Source: Gammaproteobacteria bacterium (GTDB lineage Bacteria; Pseudomonadota; Gammaproteobacteria; SZUA-152). Taken from it: a DNA stretch of 44,004 nt. Under the pieces are notes generated by a model, which saw nothing but the letters and a program-made list of their open reading frames with translations, was not told the DNA's origin and did not search any database. Positions 34,854 through 43,859 of this stretch are shown piece by piece (within the stretch, counting starts at the first letter, position 1; each line of letters opens with the position of its first letter). The translations under genes were made by a program, and so were the position numbers. Where the stretch lies: NCBI GenBank assembly GCA_011051685.1, contig DRKQ01000067.1, positions 1 through 44,004 on the forward strand, read 5' to 3'.

Positions 34854-36428
34854 TTAGAATGCCATATCAACCCCGAACGCCAGTATGTTTTCCAGATTGG
34901 AGGCAGGATGTTCCTGGCCGGAGAAGCCCGCAACCGCACCACTCGTATCCGGCAATGTGGATGAAGAGCTGATATTGATATGAGCCCTCGTGTACAGGCC
35001 AATATTGGGACTTGGGTAGTATTTTAAGATGGGGCTGATCATTTGCACGGACGCATTGATATCATCATTGGTTGAAGTAACCACTGCAGCGGGCAACCGT
35101 TTCAAGCCACCGGCATCCATCTGGTCATAACGCACACCGAACATCCAGTTGGGATGAAAGCGCCAATCGGCCTCCACGGAAACACCCGTCGCCGTATCTT
35201 CCCACTGCGAGGTACTCGCCATGGTGGTCATCATACCGCCCAGGTTGTTCCAGGTGGGGCTGTCAATGCTGTCTTGTGTAATTGCCATATAGACATCCAC
35301 CGTTTCCCACTGCGCCCGTGCCCCAATGCCCACCCGGGTGATATCCGTCGCTTTGTCTGCATATTGCACGTTACCGCTCATCAACAAGGTCGAGCGTGCT
35401 GCTTCAGGTGCGTTGTACCAGAAGCCGGAGACCTGGGCATCTGCACCAGCCACCTGGAATTCATAGCGCAACATGGCGTAAACATCGGTACGCTGATCCC
35501 CAGTGCCATCAGCCTTTTCATTCAGTGCAAAACCCACTTGATACAACAGCGGGCTGTCGTCGCCACCAGGACGCCCATGTACCGAGATGCCGGTTTGTAC
35601 TGGCGCGTTGTACAAGGTTGGCGCAAAGGGCAACAGCGCGAAACCTTCACCAAGGGTATCGGCATCCGTACCCGCCGTACCGGCAGGAGCGCTTGCTGTA
35701 CTCATGCCAAACAACTTGCTCGAAAATGCATAAGGCAAGAGCGGAATCCGTTGGATCGCCGGGGGATAGGTATCCGTGTCGGCAATAGGCAGGATCGGAT
35801 TCAACTGCTGGCGATGGGTCGGAAATGAAAACAGGAAAGAAGGATCGAAGCGACCCACCTTCACATTGGCAGCACCCTGTACGCCACCGATATTGCTGAA
35901 TTGCATCATCGTGCGTTCAAATTTCACCGATGCCTCGGAACCCCCTTCCATGGTGTTGTATTCGGATTCCATGAAATAGCTGATGTTCTTGGTCACGGTG
36001 CCGCCAAAGAAGAAATTGACAATCTTGGGCACCTCGATGGACAGGCGATCATCAACGCCTCCACCCGGCTCATTCTTGAATGATGCCTTCTGAATATCAC
36101 CGCGCAGGCGCACAGCCATCATGTTCGATAATTTATCCAGCGTCACCGGTCCCTGGGCGCCATCCAGTACAATCTTTGCTGTTTCGCCACCATCGGTCGT
36201 GCCCGGGAACTGATAACCATTGGCCAGAAATTTCTGGCCGAAAGGTGCCAGTCGCGGCACATTGGTGTGGCACAAGGCGCAATTGGACTGGAATTTACGC
36301 GCAAACGCCGGAATCGCCTCTGCTGAGCCTATATCGATCAAAAACATACTGACACCTACTACCGGCAACAGTAGTAATAATGCCGCCTTGTGGAGAAACT
36401 CGGCCCCCTTCATACTGTGCTTCTTCAT
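34854..36428 (-). CDS. Fused monoheme cytochrome-porin (Cyc2-like architecture), divergent
   Basis: From ATG 36428 (GGGGGT site upstream) this is 524 residues. A signal peptide is followed by AIPAFARKFQSNCALCH, with haem Cys50, Cys53 and His54, and PFGQKFLANGY. The remaining roughly 440 residues look like outer-membrane beta strands and end in DMAF. A short N-terminal cytochrome fused to a porin matches Cyc2, which takes electrons from extracellular Fe(II). Whether this protein oxidises iron, copper or something else cannot be read. It is related to the protein at 36975. Confidence 0.7.
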   Translation of the reverse strand: MKKHSMKGAEFLHKAALLLLLPVVGVSMFLIDIGSAEAIPAFARKFQSNCALCHTNVPRLAPFGQKFLANGYQFPGTTDGGETAKIVLDGAQGPVTLDKLSNMMAVRLRGDIQKASFKNEPGGGVDDRLSIEVPKIVNFFFGGTVTKNISYFMESEYNTMEGGSEASVKFERTMMQFSNIGGVQGAANVKVGRFDPSFLFSFPTHRQQLNPILPIADTDTYPPAIQRIPLLPYAFSSKLFGMSTASAPAGTAGTDADTLGEGFALLPFAPTLYNAPVQTGISVHGRPGGDDSPLLYQVGFALNEKADGTGDQRTDVYAMLRYEFQVAGADAQVSGFWYNAPEAARSTLLMSGNVQYADKATDITRVGIGARAQWETVDVYMAITQDSIDSPTWNNLGGMMTTMASTSQWEDTATGVSVEADWRFHPNWMFGVRYDQMDAGGLKRLPAAVVTSTNDDINASVQMISPILKYYPSPNIGLYTRAHINISSSSTLPDTSGAVAGFSGQEHPASNLENILAFGVDMAF

Positions 36429-36974
36429 TACATCACCCCCAGATTGATTTAGACTATCGACCACAAGGAACCTGTTATCACTAACCTTATCTCCCGACAC
36501 CTCCGCGGCTGACTTAGTGTTAACAGATCCTAGTACAAACAAACCTTAAGATACATTGCAAGGCAAAATGTTGCATCCCTGCCTGCATCTGTGCAGTCAC
36601 AACGATCTATGGTTAACGATATATAGCCAATGCTTTAAGCAAATACAAGTATATCCGCATGTTATGTTTTAATTTATCCACCAACATTGCGAAAATGCGT
36701 ATAAATGTGAACCAGCGCAAAATCTGAAAAGCGCACAGAATTTATACATCTTCATTCGTTAAACGCCGATGCTACCCACAAGGCAGGCCATCCTTACAAA
36801 CCCATGAGATAGCGGATTTCAGCGCTTTTGTCATAGAGCTCTCAATCTCTATTAATCTCTATATTTCCTTTTTCCAAAATGATAACCCATTGTCATCACA
36901 TGCAAGAAAGTGCAAAAAATGCCCGGCCAGGATGACCGGGCACCCTCCTCTTTCTAAACGCTGATATTGTTGAT
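36429..36974. other. 546-base intergenic region between two cytochrome-porins
   Basis: It holds the promoter region of the gene starting at 36428 and the terminator of the gene ending at 36975. AT-rich. A half-palindrome AAAATGATAA...TTGTCATCAC near 36877 resembles a CusR box but has the wrong spacing. No gene seen. Confidence 0.6.
36914..36942 (-). terminator. Intrinsic terminator after the cytochrome-porin at 36975
   Basis: TGCCCGG and CCGGGCA form a 7-bp stem with a 9-base loop, followed on the minus strand by TTTTTT. It lies 33 bases beyond the stop codon. Confidence 0.85.
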
Positions 36975-38414
36975 TTAGAAGCCGACAATCAAATTGAGCT
37001 CGGACACAGTGGTGTCCAGGTCGCCACCAAACTTAACGTATTTGAAACCAAGACGCTTGTTGGGTGCGAGCAGGTAATCCAACCCCACAGTGATTGCCGT
37101 ACCTTTGATACGCGCAGTAAAGCTATCCATCGTGTCACTATCGCCATTCATATCGGTAGACGTGGTCATTTCCATCATGGTCATGCCTGCATAATCAGCA
37201 GATACATAACCGAGCTGGCCGGACAAATGACGCATCACTTCCATTTCCACCAACATACCGAAAGATGTGTTGTCGTCATCCATGGCCATGTTATAGACAT
37301 TCATTTGCGACATAGAATCGGATTTAGGCGCTACGGCATAACTTAGATAGATACCCGTCGCCATACCTGCGATTTCGCCCTGTGCCTGGAAGTCCAGTGT
37401 AGAGGCATTGGCATCCATACTGACTAAGGTGCCGCCGTCCATGTATTCGTAACTACCGCGATAAAGCTGCACACCCATGCCCATGTTCCAGCCCGCAATG
37501 GTAGGCGTCCAGGCCGCACGAATGTAATTTGCAAACGAAGGCTCCTCAATATGATCCAGCGATTGGGTCGCAATAAACGGAGAATAGTAAACAAAGTACT
37601 CGCTGGTCTGGGCAGTGACACCAAAGCCGGTGGCGGCGCCGGCCATATCCATATTCATATTGGCTGCCATCATGCTAGCCATCATGGGTGTCATCCCGGC
37701 TTTTTCGAAGGCTGCTGCAACAACTTCTTCGGACATAAACTGGCCCATCATGGTCGCACCATGTTCCATATGCAGACCGATAGCACCCATGGCGTTCTGG
37801 CCAGTGGTAGCCACATTCATGCCCATGGCGCCCGTACTCAGCAATTCATAACCATAGGCAGGGCCCGCCATGGATGTGCTGTAGATATGCGCCCCCACAT
37901 TGGTGCCATCAAAATCGAACACAGAATTCCACTTCAGATTACCCATTTGGGCAAACCCCGCTCCGCCTTCGGCCTCCACTTCACCACCCGCGCTGTCCAT
38001 GGCGCCTTCAAAGGGCATTTCCATGATAAAGCCGGAGTTTTCACCGATGCGGCCGCCGAAATAAAGAGAGACCGCCGCTGGGAAACCAATAGCCTTCTCG
38101 CCATCGCTTTTAACATATGCGGCATTGGCCAGAATGGCGGCATTCACCACACCCGGCAAATCCAGGCCGTCTCCCTTAACACTCTCCTGGGTTCCCCCCA
38201 TGGTGTAACCCTGAGCCTTGAACATGCGGCCAAAGGAATTCAGGGTGGGAAAATGCTGGGAATGACAACTGGTACACGGCTGTGATGTTTGCCGCGCAAA
38301 TGCGGGAATCGCCTCTGCCGTCCCCATGTCAACCAGGAACGCGCTAATTGCTACAACTGGCAACATAAGCATTGTTGCCAGACGATGAGATATCTTCGCA
38401 CTTATTTTCTTCAT
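36975..38414 (-). CDS. Cyc2-like fused cytochrome-porin with Met-rich segment
   Basis: This 479-residue protein has a signal peptide (about 1-35), then FARQTSQPCTSCHSQHFP with haem Cys47, Cys50 and His51, and LNSFGRMFKAQGY. That pattern is very like Cyc2 (FARQTG..C..CH..FP.L..FGR.FK..GY). A beta-barrel of about 400 residues follows and ends LNLIVGF. Unusually, residues 197-257 contain about fifteen Met, including MTPMMASMMAANMNMDM. The segment could bind Cu(I). A GAGGT site precedes the ATG. Outer-membrane electron uptake is likely; the donor is unknown. Confidence 0.75.
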   Translation of the reverse strand: MKKISAKISHRLATMLMLPVVAISAFLVDMGTAEAIPAFARQTSQPCTSCHSQHFPTLNSFGRMFKAQGYTMGGTQESVKGDGLDLPGVVNAAILANAAYVKSDGEKAIGFPAAVSLYFGGRIGENSGFIMEMPFEGAMDSAGGEVEAEGGAGFAQMGNLKWNSVFDFDGTNVGAHIYSTSMAGPAYGYELLSTGAMGMNVATTGQNAMGAIGLHMEHGATMMGQFMSEEVVAAAFEKAGMTPMMASMMAANMNMDMAGAATGFGVTAQTSEYFVYYSPFIATQSLDHIEEPSFANYIRAAWTPTIAGWNMGMGVQLYRGSYEYMDGGTLVSMDANASTLDFQAQGEIAGMATGIYLSYAVAPKSDSMSQMNVYNMAMDDDNTSFGMLVEMEVMRHLSGQLGYVSADYAGMTMMEMTTSTDMNGDSDTMDSFTARIKGTAITVGLDYLLAPNKRLGFKYVKFGGDLDTTVSELNLIVGF

Positions 38415-38581
38415 TTTTTACCTCTAAGCTATTAAATATTCGGCCGCTCCCCCATGTGAATGGGCAAGCCAAACCTTACCCCTGCTCTATCAGCAGAGAT
38501 TAAAAGTCACTCAAATGAAAAGGGTATGCTTGCTATGCAGCCGCCATTGCGGATACGCAGAAAGACACACCATGGAAGTGC

Positions 38582-39013
38582 TTAGGCGGTAGGTGGTCTG
38601 AGCAGGAGGTCGATATCGACACTATAAGGGGGATAACTTATTCGAAAACTGATATTGCCAGAGGGAATAAAACCAGAAATGAATTGAATAGGGCTAGGCG
38701 CGCCAACAATCGATCTACACTGGCAGATAAAACACTTCCCCATATGCCCGTTTCTCTTTCCACACTGGCTAAACCATTTGGCTTTATCTTGAGAAGGCGG
38801 ATGGCTCTGCGCCCTAAACGTATCCGAACCAAGCGTATGATTAAACTTTTCTGGTGAAACACCAAAGTCTGGTGAAACACCCAAGAAAGAAGCTGGAGAA
38901 TGCTGGGAAGAATTACTATGGATATATCGAGCCGCAAAAGCTTGCGAAAGAGGCAGCGTGGAAACCTGCAAAACAAGAACAGCCAGCAAGAACAGCTTTA
39001 CGAATCTAAACAT
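38582..39013 (-). CDS. Small secreted protein with terminal RPP
   Basis: This 143-residue protein has a signal peptide (cut near QAFA/ARY) and a low-complexity middle with a short repeat (GVSPDFGVSPE). A cysteine cluster (SQCGKRNG, GKCFICQCRS) follows, and the C-terminus ends LLLRPPTA. Same general plan as the proteins at 16223 and 23259. It lies beside the cytochrome-porins. Unknown function; a metal-binding role is likely from the Cys cluster. Confidence 0.55.
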   Translation of the reverse strand: MFRFVKLFLLAVLVLQVSTLPLSQAFAARYIHSNSSQHSPASFLGVSPDFGVSPEKFNHTLGSDTFRAQSHPPSQDKAKWFSQCGKRNGHMGKCFICQCRSIVGAPSPIQFISGFIPSGNISFRISYPPYSVDIDLLLRPPTA

Positions 39014-39257
39014 GGATGCGGATTATGACTTAACATAAACGCCAGATAAAATTTGAATTCTGATATGCTTATTAAATTATCTGCTAAAAAAACCGGCATG
39101 ACAGCCTGGTAACGTTTCTATAGCCTTGTATTCATTCTGTTTTTGTTCAGGCTTTTCTCCTGAGGAAATGGACAACGGATACTGTGAAGAGCACGGAAAA
39201 AGGCCTATAGTTTGCTGTGCAACCTACCAAGCATACTCAATACGGGAAACAGCATAT

Positions 39258-40346
39258 ATGCGCTATCTGATATTCAGCATCACCTTGTTTGGCCTTGCCT
39301 TTTTTCCGCAAATCGCGGCATCGTCCTCTCCTGCCGGCAAGGCGCCGCAAAAGGCCGAATTCTTCGGCGGCATCAATACCGAGTATCCCAGCTGGTTCAA
39401 GGAGAGCTTTCTCGACTTCCCTGAAGACCTGGCCGAGGCAACCGCGGCGGGCAAGCGCCTGGTAATCTTTTTTCATCAGGACGGCTGCCCCTACTGCAAT
39501 GCCCTGGTGGAACGGAACTTCTCCCAGAAAGAGATCGCCGAAAAGGCGCAAAAGAATTTCGATATTATCGCCATCAACATGTGGGGAGACCGCCCCATCA
39601 CCTACCTCGATGGCAAACAATACACGGAAAAGTCCTTCGCCCTGAAGCTCAAGGTACAATTCACGCCGACGGTGATCTTTTTCGACGAACAGGGCAAGGT
39701 GGCATTGCGCATCAATGGCTACCACTCACCCCAGCGTTTCAGCCTGGATCTTGACTATGTGGCCCAGCACAAGGAAAAGGAGCTCCCGTACCGGGAATTT
39801 ATCCGCGCCAACGCCCCGGCCACCCGCACCAACAAGAATCTCAACCCCGAACCCTTCTTCAGCAAGCCGCCCCATGATTTTTCTGCCAAACTGGGCAAGC
39901 GTCCCATCGCGGTATTCTTCGAGCAGAAGGATTGCCCCAATTGTGACCTGTTGCACCAGAAGATTCTGCCCGACCGGGAATTACAAGCCATTATCAAGCA
40001 ATTTGATAATGTGCAATTGGACATGTGGTCGAAGACCCCTTTGATCACCTTCGAGGGTAAAAAAATGACGGCCCGTGACTGGGCAAAAAAACTCAAAGTG
40101 GAATACGCCCCATCCATCGTGCTGTTCAACCCGCAGGGCAAGGAAGTTATTCGCACCGAGGCCTTCTTCAAGGTCTTCCACACCCAAGGGGTGTTCAACT
40201 ACGTGCTCAGCGAGGGCTATAAACGGGAACCCAGCTTTCAGCGCTATCTCACGGAATATGCAGACCACTTCCGCGAGCAAGGCAAGGCCGTGGATATCTG
40301 GCGCTTTGCGGACGAAAAGCTGGGTGAGCGCAAGCCCGGGGAATAA
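39258..40346 (+). CDS. SoxW-like protein with two thioredoxin domains
   Basis: This 362-residue protein (ATG 39258; an upstream extension to 39126 looks non-coding) has a signal peptide (about 1-22). Two thioredoxin-fold domains follow, with CPYC (Cys77, Cys80) and CPNC (Cys226, Cys229). Each domain has a cis-proline stretch (FTPTVIFF, YAPSIVLF). SoxW-type thioredoxins keep periplasmic thiols reduced; the double-domain form is less usual. No CcdA partner is adjacent, but the doubled CcdA at 4840 is in the same island. Confidence 0.8.
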   Translation: MRYLIFSITLFGLAFFPQIAASSSPAGKAPQKAEFFGGINTEYPSWFKESFLDFPEDLAEATAAGKRLVIFFHQDGCPYCNALVERNFSQKEIAEKAQKNFDIIAINMWGDRPITYLDGKQYTEKSFALKLKVQFTPTVIFFDEQGKVALRINGYHSPQRFSLDLDYVAQHKEKELPYREFIRANAPATRTNKNLNPEPFFSKPPHDFSAKLGKRPIAVFFEQKDCPNCDLLHQKILPDRELQAIIKQFDNVQLDMWSKTPLITFEGKKMTARDWAKKLKVEYAPSIVLFNPQGKEVIRTEAFFKVFHTQGVFNYVLSEGYKREPSFQRYLTEYADHFREQGKAVDIWRFADEKLGERKPGE

Positions 40347-40369
40347 ATCCCGCGGACTTGCGTGATAAC

Positions 40370-40425
40370 CGGTTAGTTACGTGGGGCGTTAGTGAAGCGT
40401 TAGTTAGAAGCGTTAGTTACGTGAG
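40370..40425. repeat. Short direct repeats at a gene end
   Basis: The unit GCGTTAGT occurs three times and GTTAGTTACGTG twice. They overlap the 3' end of the Sel1 gene and probably arose by slippage. Confidence 0.6.
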
Positions 40426-41147
40426 GCCAGGCTGACTTTCTTCTTCAGACGTGCGGCCTTGGCCTGTGCCTTGCGCAACTCGCTGGCGCTGAGCGCCGCC
40501 TTGAGCACCTCCCGCTTGGTGACTGCCGGTGCAAAACCCTGGGTGGCGGCCACGTCAAACCAGGCATAGGCGCTCACCAGATCCCGCTCCACCCCCTGAC
40601 CGTTCTCATACAACCAGGCCAGATTGTTTTGCGCCTGCACGTGACCCTGCCTGGCGGCCTGCTGATACCACTTCGCTGCCTGCTGGTAATTTTTCTGGAT
40701 ACCGCGCCCTTCTTCCATCATCACCGCCAGGTCGTATTGCGCCGCGCTCACGCCCTGTTTGGCAGCGCGCAAAAACCAACGCACCGCCTCGCGGTAGTTT
40801 TGTGGCACGCCGGTACCGGCATCGTAGGAAACCGCCAGATTGTACTGGGCATAGGGATCACCCTGCTCCGCACTCTGTCGATAAAAGGCCACGGACTTGG
40901 CCAGGTCCTGTGGAACGCCCTTACCCAGTTCATACATCATGCCCAGCAGGTTTTTTGCGGCTGGATCCCCCTTGTCGGCCAAAGGCAACGCGAAATTGTA
41001 GGCGGTCTTGTAATCCCCCGCATTGTAAGCGGCCAGGCCCCGCGCCAGCGACTCATCCTCTTCCGCCCCATGGACCATCGCCGTCGCACCGATAAACAAA
41101 CCGAATATCCACACAACTGGCCAGGCGGCCATTGGCTGTAAACGCAT
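40413..41147 (-). CDS. Secreted Sel1-repeat protein
   Basis: This 244-residue protein has a signal peptide (cut near VHGAE) and about five Sel1 units (AKNLLGMMYELGKGV, AQYNLAVSYDAGTGV, AQYDLAVMMEEGRGI, AQNNLAWLYENGQGV). Sel1 proteins are protein-interaction scaffolds in the periplasm. The end is Lys/Ala-rich. A GGGAGGGAG site precedes the ATG. No link to metal functions is evident. Confidence 0.9.
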   Translation of the reverse strand: MRLQPMAAWPVVWIFGLFIGATAMVHGAEEDESLARGLAAYNAGDYKTAYNFALPLADKGDPAAKNLLGMMYELGKGVPQDLAKSVAFYRQSAEQGDPYAQYNLAVSYDAGTGVPQNYREAVRWFLRAAKQGVSAAQYDLAVMMEEGRGIQKNYQQAAKWYQQAARQGHVQAQNNLAWLYENGQGVERDLVSAYAWFDVAATQGFAPAVTKREVLKAALSASELRKAQAKAARLKKKVSLASRN

Positions 41148-41305
41148 TTTTCTCCCTCCCCCGGTGAACCATAATAATTCTCGATTGTAGCGGCGCGCTC
41201 CAGCTTTTCAAATCCGCAATGCTGCTGACAAGACATCTGTATATCAGCGACACACATTGCCCCGCCGCTTCCTGTTTTCCCGCTTGCTGGCTTACACTAC
41301 GGCCG

Positions 41306-42082
41306 ATGAAACTCATCGACACCCACGCCCACCTAGATCTCCCCGTTTTTGACGAGGATCGCGCAGCCATTCTGGCCCACTGCCAGAAACTGGGCATCAC
41401 CCGCATCGTGGTGCCGGGCATCCAGACAGGCAGCTGGCCGCGGCTGCGGGAAGTCTGTGCCGCCCATCCCGGCCTGTATCCCGCCTATGGCCTGCACCCC
41501 GTATACCTGGCACAGCATGGGGCAGACGATGTGACCAGTCTTGCCTCCACCATACTACAGCACCGTCCCATCGCCGTGGGCGAGATCGGCCTGGATTTCT
41601 ACCTCCCGGAGCTGGACCGCCAGCGCCAGCAGGCGCTGTTCGACGCCCAGCTGGCAGTGGCCGCCGAGGCCAGACTGCCCGTGCTGCTGCACGTGCGCAA
41701 GGCACACGACGCGGTACTCCACGCCCTGCGCAAGACCCCCGTGGCGGGCGGCATCTGCCACGCCTTCAACGGCAGCCTGCAACAGGCGGAACAATATCTG
41801 GCCCTGGGTTTCAAGCTGGGCTTTGGCGGCATGCTCACCTATGAACGCGCGCGCAGGCTCCATCGCCTGGCCCAACAATTGCCGTTGGAGGCCATGGTGC
41901 TGGAGACCGACGCCCCGGACATGACCGTGGCCAGCCACCACGGCGAGCGCAACAGCCCGGAATACCTGCCGGAATGCCTGCAGGCCCTGGCCACCCTGCG
42001 CGACGAAGACCCCGCCGTGGTAGCGGCGCAGACCACCGCCAATGCCGAGACCGTACTGGATTTCAGCGGGGTGGCGGCATGA
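41306..42082 (+). CDS. TatD-family metal-dependent hydrolase
   Basis: This 258-residue TIM-barrel hydrolase starts at MKLIDTHAHLDLP (metal His). Further ligands are GEIGLDF (Glu), LHVRKAH, HAFNG and ETDAPD. TatD proteins are Mg-dependent nucleases. The stop overlaps the TcdA start (ATGA). Strongly GC-rich, unlike the island. Confidence 0.9.
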   Translation: MKLIDTHAHLDLPVFDEDRAAILAHCQKLGITRIVVPGIQTGSWPRLREVCAAHPGLYPAYGLHPVYLAQHGADDVTSLASTILQHRPIAVGEIGLDFYLPELDRQRQQALFDAQLAVAAEARLPVLLHVRKAHDAVLHALRKTPVAGGICHAFNGSLQQAEQYLALGFKLGFGGMLTYERARRLHRLAQQLPLEAMVLETDAPDMTVASHHGERNSPEYLPECLQALATLRDEDPAVVAAQTTANAETVLDFSGVAA

Positions 42083-42900
42083 AGGCCGACGACGACTTCG
42101 CCCAGCGCTTTGGCGGCATCCAGCGCCTCTATGGCACGGCGGGCGCAGTGGTAATTCGCCAACTGCACGTCTGCGTGGTGGGCCTCGGCGGCGTGGGTTC
42201 CTGGGCGGTGGAGGCCCTGGCCCGCAGCGGCGTGGGCAAACTCACCCTGATCGATTACGACACCGTGAGCAAGGGCAACATCAACCGCCAACTACCCGCC
42301 CTGGATGACACCCTCGAGGAAAAAAAATCCACCGTGCTGCAACGGCGCATCGCCGGCATCAATCCGCATTGTGAATGTTCCATCATCGACGATTTTCTCA
42401 CCGTGCAGAACATGGCGGATTATCTGTCCGTGGAGCGCGGCTACGACTACGTCATCGACGCCATCGACAGCATCAAATTCAAGGCGGCGATGATCTACCA
42501 TTGCCGGCGCAACAAGATCCCCATTATCACCACCGGCGGCGCCGGCGGGCTCACCGATCCGCAGGCCATCCACGTGAAGGACCTGTCCCGCACCTACAAC
42601 GACCCACTGGCCGCCAAGGTGCGCGCGCGGCTGCGCAATGACTACAACTTCCCGCGCAATGCCAAGCGCAGCTTCCGCATCGAATGCATATTCTCAAGCC
42701 AGCAACCGGTGTACCCCCGGGAGGACGGTAGCGTCAGCCACGCCAAGCCCGGCATTCACGGCATCTCCCTGGACTGCTCCATGGGCTATGGCTCGGCCAC
42801 CATGGTCACCGCCAGCTTCGGCCTTGCCGCCGCCGCGCGGGTCATCAACAAGACCCTGGAAAAGGCCCGCAAGGCCACAATAAAATTAGCAGGCCGTTGA
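42079..42900 (+). CDS. tcdA: TcdA, tRNA threonylcarbamoyladenosine dehydratase
   Basis: This 273-residue E1-like enzyme converts t6A to cyclic t6A in tRNAs. Motifs are VVGLGGVGSWAVEALARSGVG (nucleotide loop), LIDYDTV and NINRQ, with ITTGGAGG and GSATMVTASFG later. Length and motifs fit CsdL/TcdA. Coupled to tatD. A housekeeping gene. Confidence 0.92.
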   Translation: MKADDDFAQRFGGIQRLYGTAGAVVIRQLHVCVVGLGGVGSWAVEALARSGVGKLTLIDYDTVSKGNINRQLPALDDTLEEKKSTVLQRRIAGINPHCECSIIDDFLTVQNMADYLSVERGYDYVIDAIDSIKFKAAMIYHCRRNKIPIITTGGAGGLTDPQAIHVKDLSRTYNDPLAAKVRARLRNDYNFPRNAKRSFRIECIFSSQQPVYPREDGSVSHAKPGIHGISLDCSMGYGSATMVTASFGLAAAARVINKTLEKARKATIKLAGR

Positions 42901-42935
42901 AAATATTCCCGTGTCGCCGTGCCAAGGACAAAATT

Positions 42936-42960
42936 GTGGGAGCGGCCTTCCGGCCGCGAA
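42936..42960. repeat. Short palindrome related to the dispersed repeat core
   Basis: GTGGGAGCGGCCTTCCGGCC, with stem GCGGCC/GGCCGC at 42942-42957, resembles the repeat core with a shorter loop. It lies between TcdA and the next gene. Confidence 0.55.
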
Positions 42961-43007
42961 TCAAGGGCGTTATAGTACGGATTCGTATTTGGTAACAGGA
43001 GTCCGCG

Positions 43008-43850
43008 GTGCAGCTCAGCCCACAAGCCTTTCTCGATGCAGAACACAAAAGCGTCACCCTGCTGGGTATGTCCGGCGTGGGCAAGACCCGTCTGGCCTCC
43101 ATCCTGCGCCAGAGCGACTGGTTTCATTATTCAGGCGACTATCGCATCGGCACCCATTACCTGGACGAGGCCATCCTCGATAACATCAAGTTGCAGGCCA
43201 TGCAGGTACCCTTCCTGCGCGACCTTCTGCAGTCGGATTCCATCTACATCTGCAACAACATCACCGCGGATCATCTCAAGCCCGTGTCCAGTTTCATGGG
43301 CAAGCTGGGCAATCCGGAGCAGGATGGCCTGCCCCTGGATGAATTCAAGCGCCGCCAGCGTCTGCACCGGGATGCGGAAATTTGTGCCATGAACGACGTG
43401 CCCGCCTTTGTCCAGAAGGCACATACTATTTATGGTTATAAGCACTTCATCAACGATGCCGGCGGCAGCGTCTGCGAGCTCGACGACCCCAGGGTGATCG
43501 AGCATCTCGCGGAGCACACGCTGATCCTCTACATCCAGGCCACCAAGGAAGACGAGGCGAATCTCATCCAGCGCGCCGAGAGCGACCCCAAGCCCCTGTA
43601 CTACCGCGAGGCCTTTCTTGATGAGCAATTGGGAATCTACATGGCCGAGCGAGAACTCGATTACATTGCACTTATCGACCCGGACGACTTCGTGCGCTGG
43701 GTCTTTCCGCGCCTGTTTCATGCGCGTATCCCGCGCTACGAGGCCATTGCAGAACAATACGGCTACACCATCAGCACGGCCGAACTGGCGCAGGTGAACA
43801 GCGAGGCGGACTTCGTCAGCCTGGTGGCCAGGGCCATTGAGCGTAAATAA
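43008..43850 (+). CDS. P-loop ATPase of unknown function
   Basis: This 280-residue protein starts at GTG after AGGAG. The Walker A motif is GMSGVGKT (residues 20-27). The rest has kinase-like features (DYRIGTHYLDE and a lid-like IQATKEDEANLIQRA region). The family may be a conserved gammaproteobacterial ATPase, but I cannot name it. No metal link is visible. Confidence 0.75.
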   Translation: MQLSPQAFLDAEHKSVTLLGMSGVGKTRLASILRQSDWFHYSGDYRIGTHYLDEAILDNIKLQAMQVPFLRDLLQSDSIYICNNITADHLKPVSSFMGKLGNPEQDGLPLDEFKRRQRLHRDAEICAMNDVPAFVQKAHTIYGYKHFINDAGGSVCELDDPRVIEHLAEHTLILYIQATKEDEANLIQRAESDPKPLYYREAFLDEQLGIYMAERELDYIALIDPDDFVRWVFPRLFHARIPRYEAIAEQYGYTISTAELAQVNSEADFVSLVARAIERK

Positions 43851-43859
43851 AACGTTAAC

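Noticed and set aside
36877-36900. CusR-like half palindrome upstream of the cytochrome-porin
   Set aside because: The two arms are separated by four bases instead of two, so it does not fit the box.
39126-39257. N-terminal extension of the SoxW-like gene
   Set aside because: The signal peptide starts at 39258; the extension is Cys-rich and lacks a leader-like pattern.
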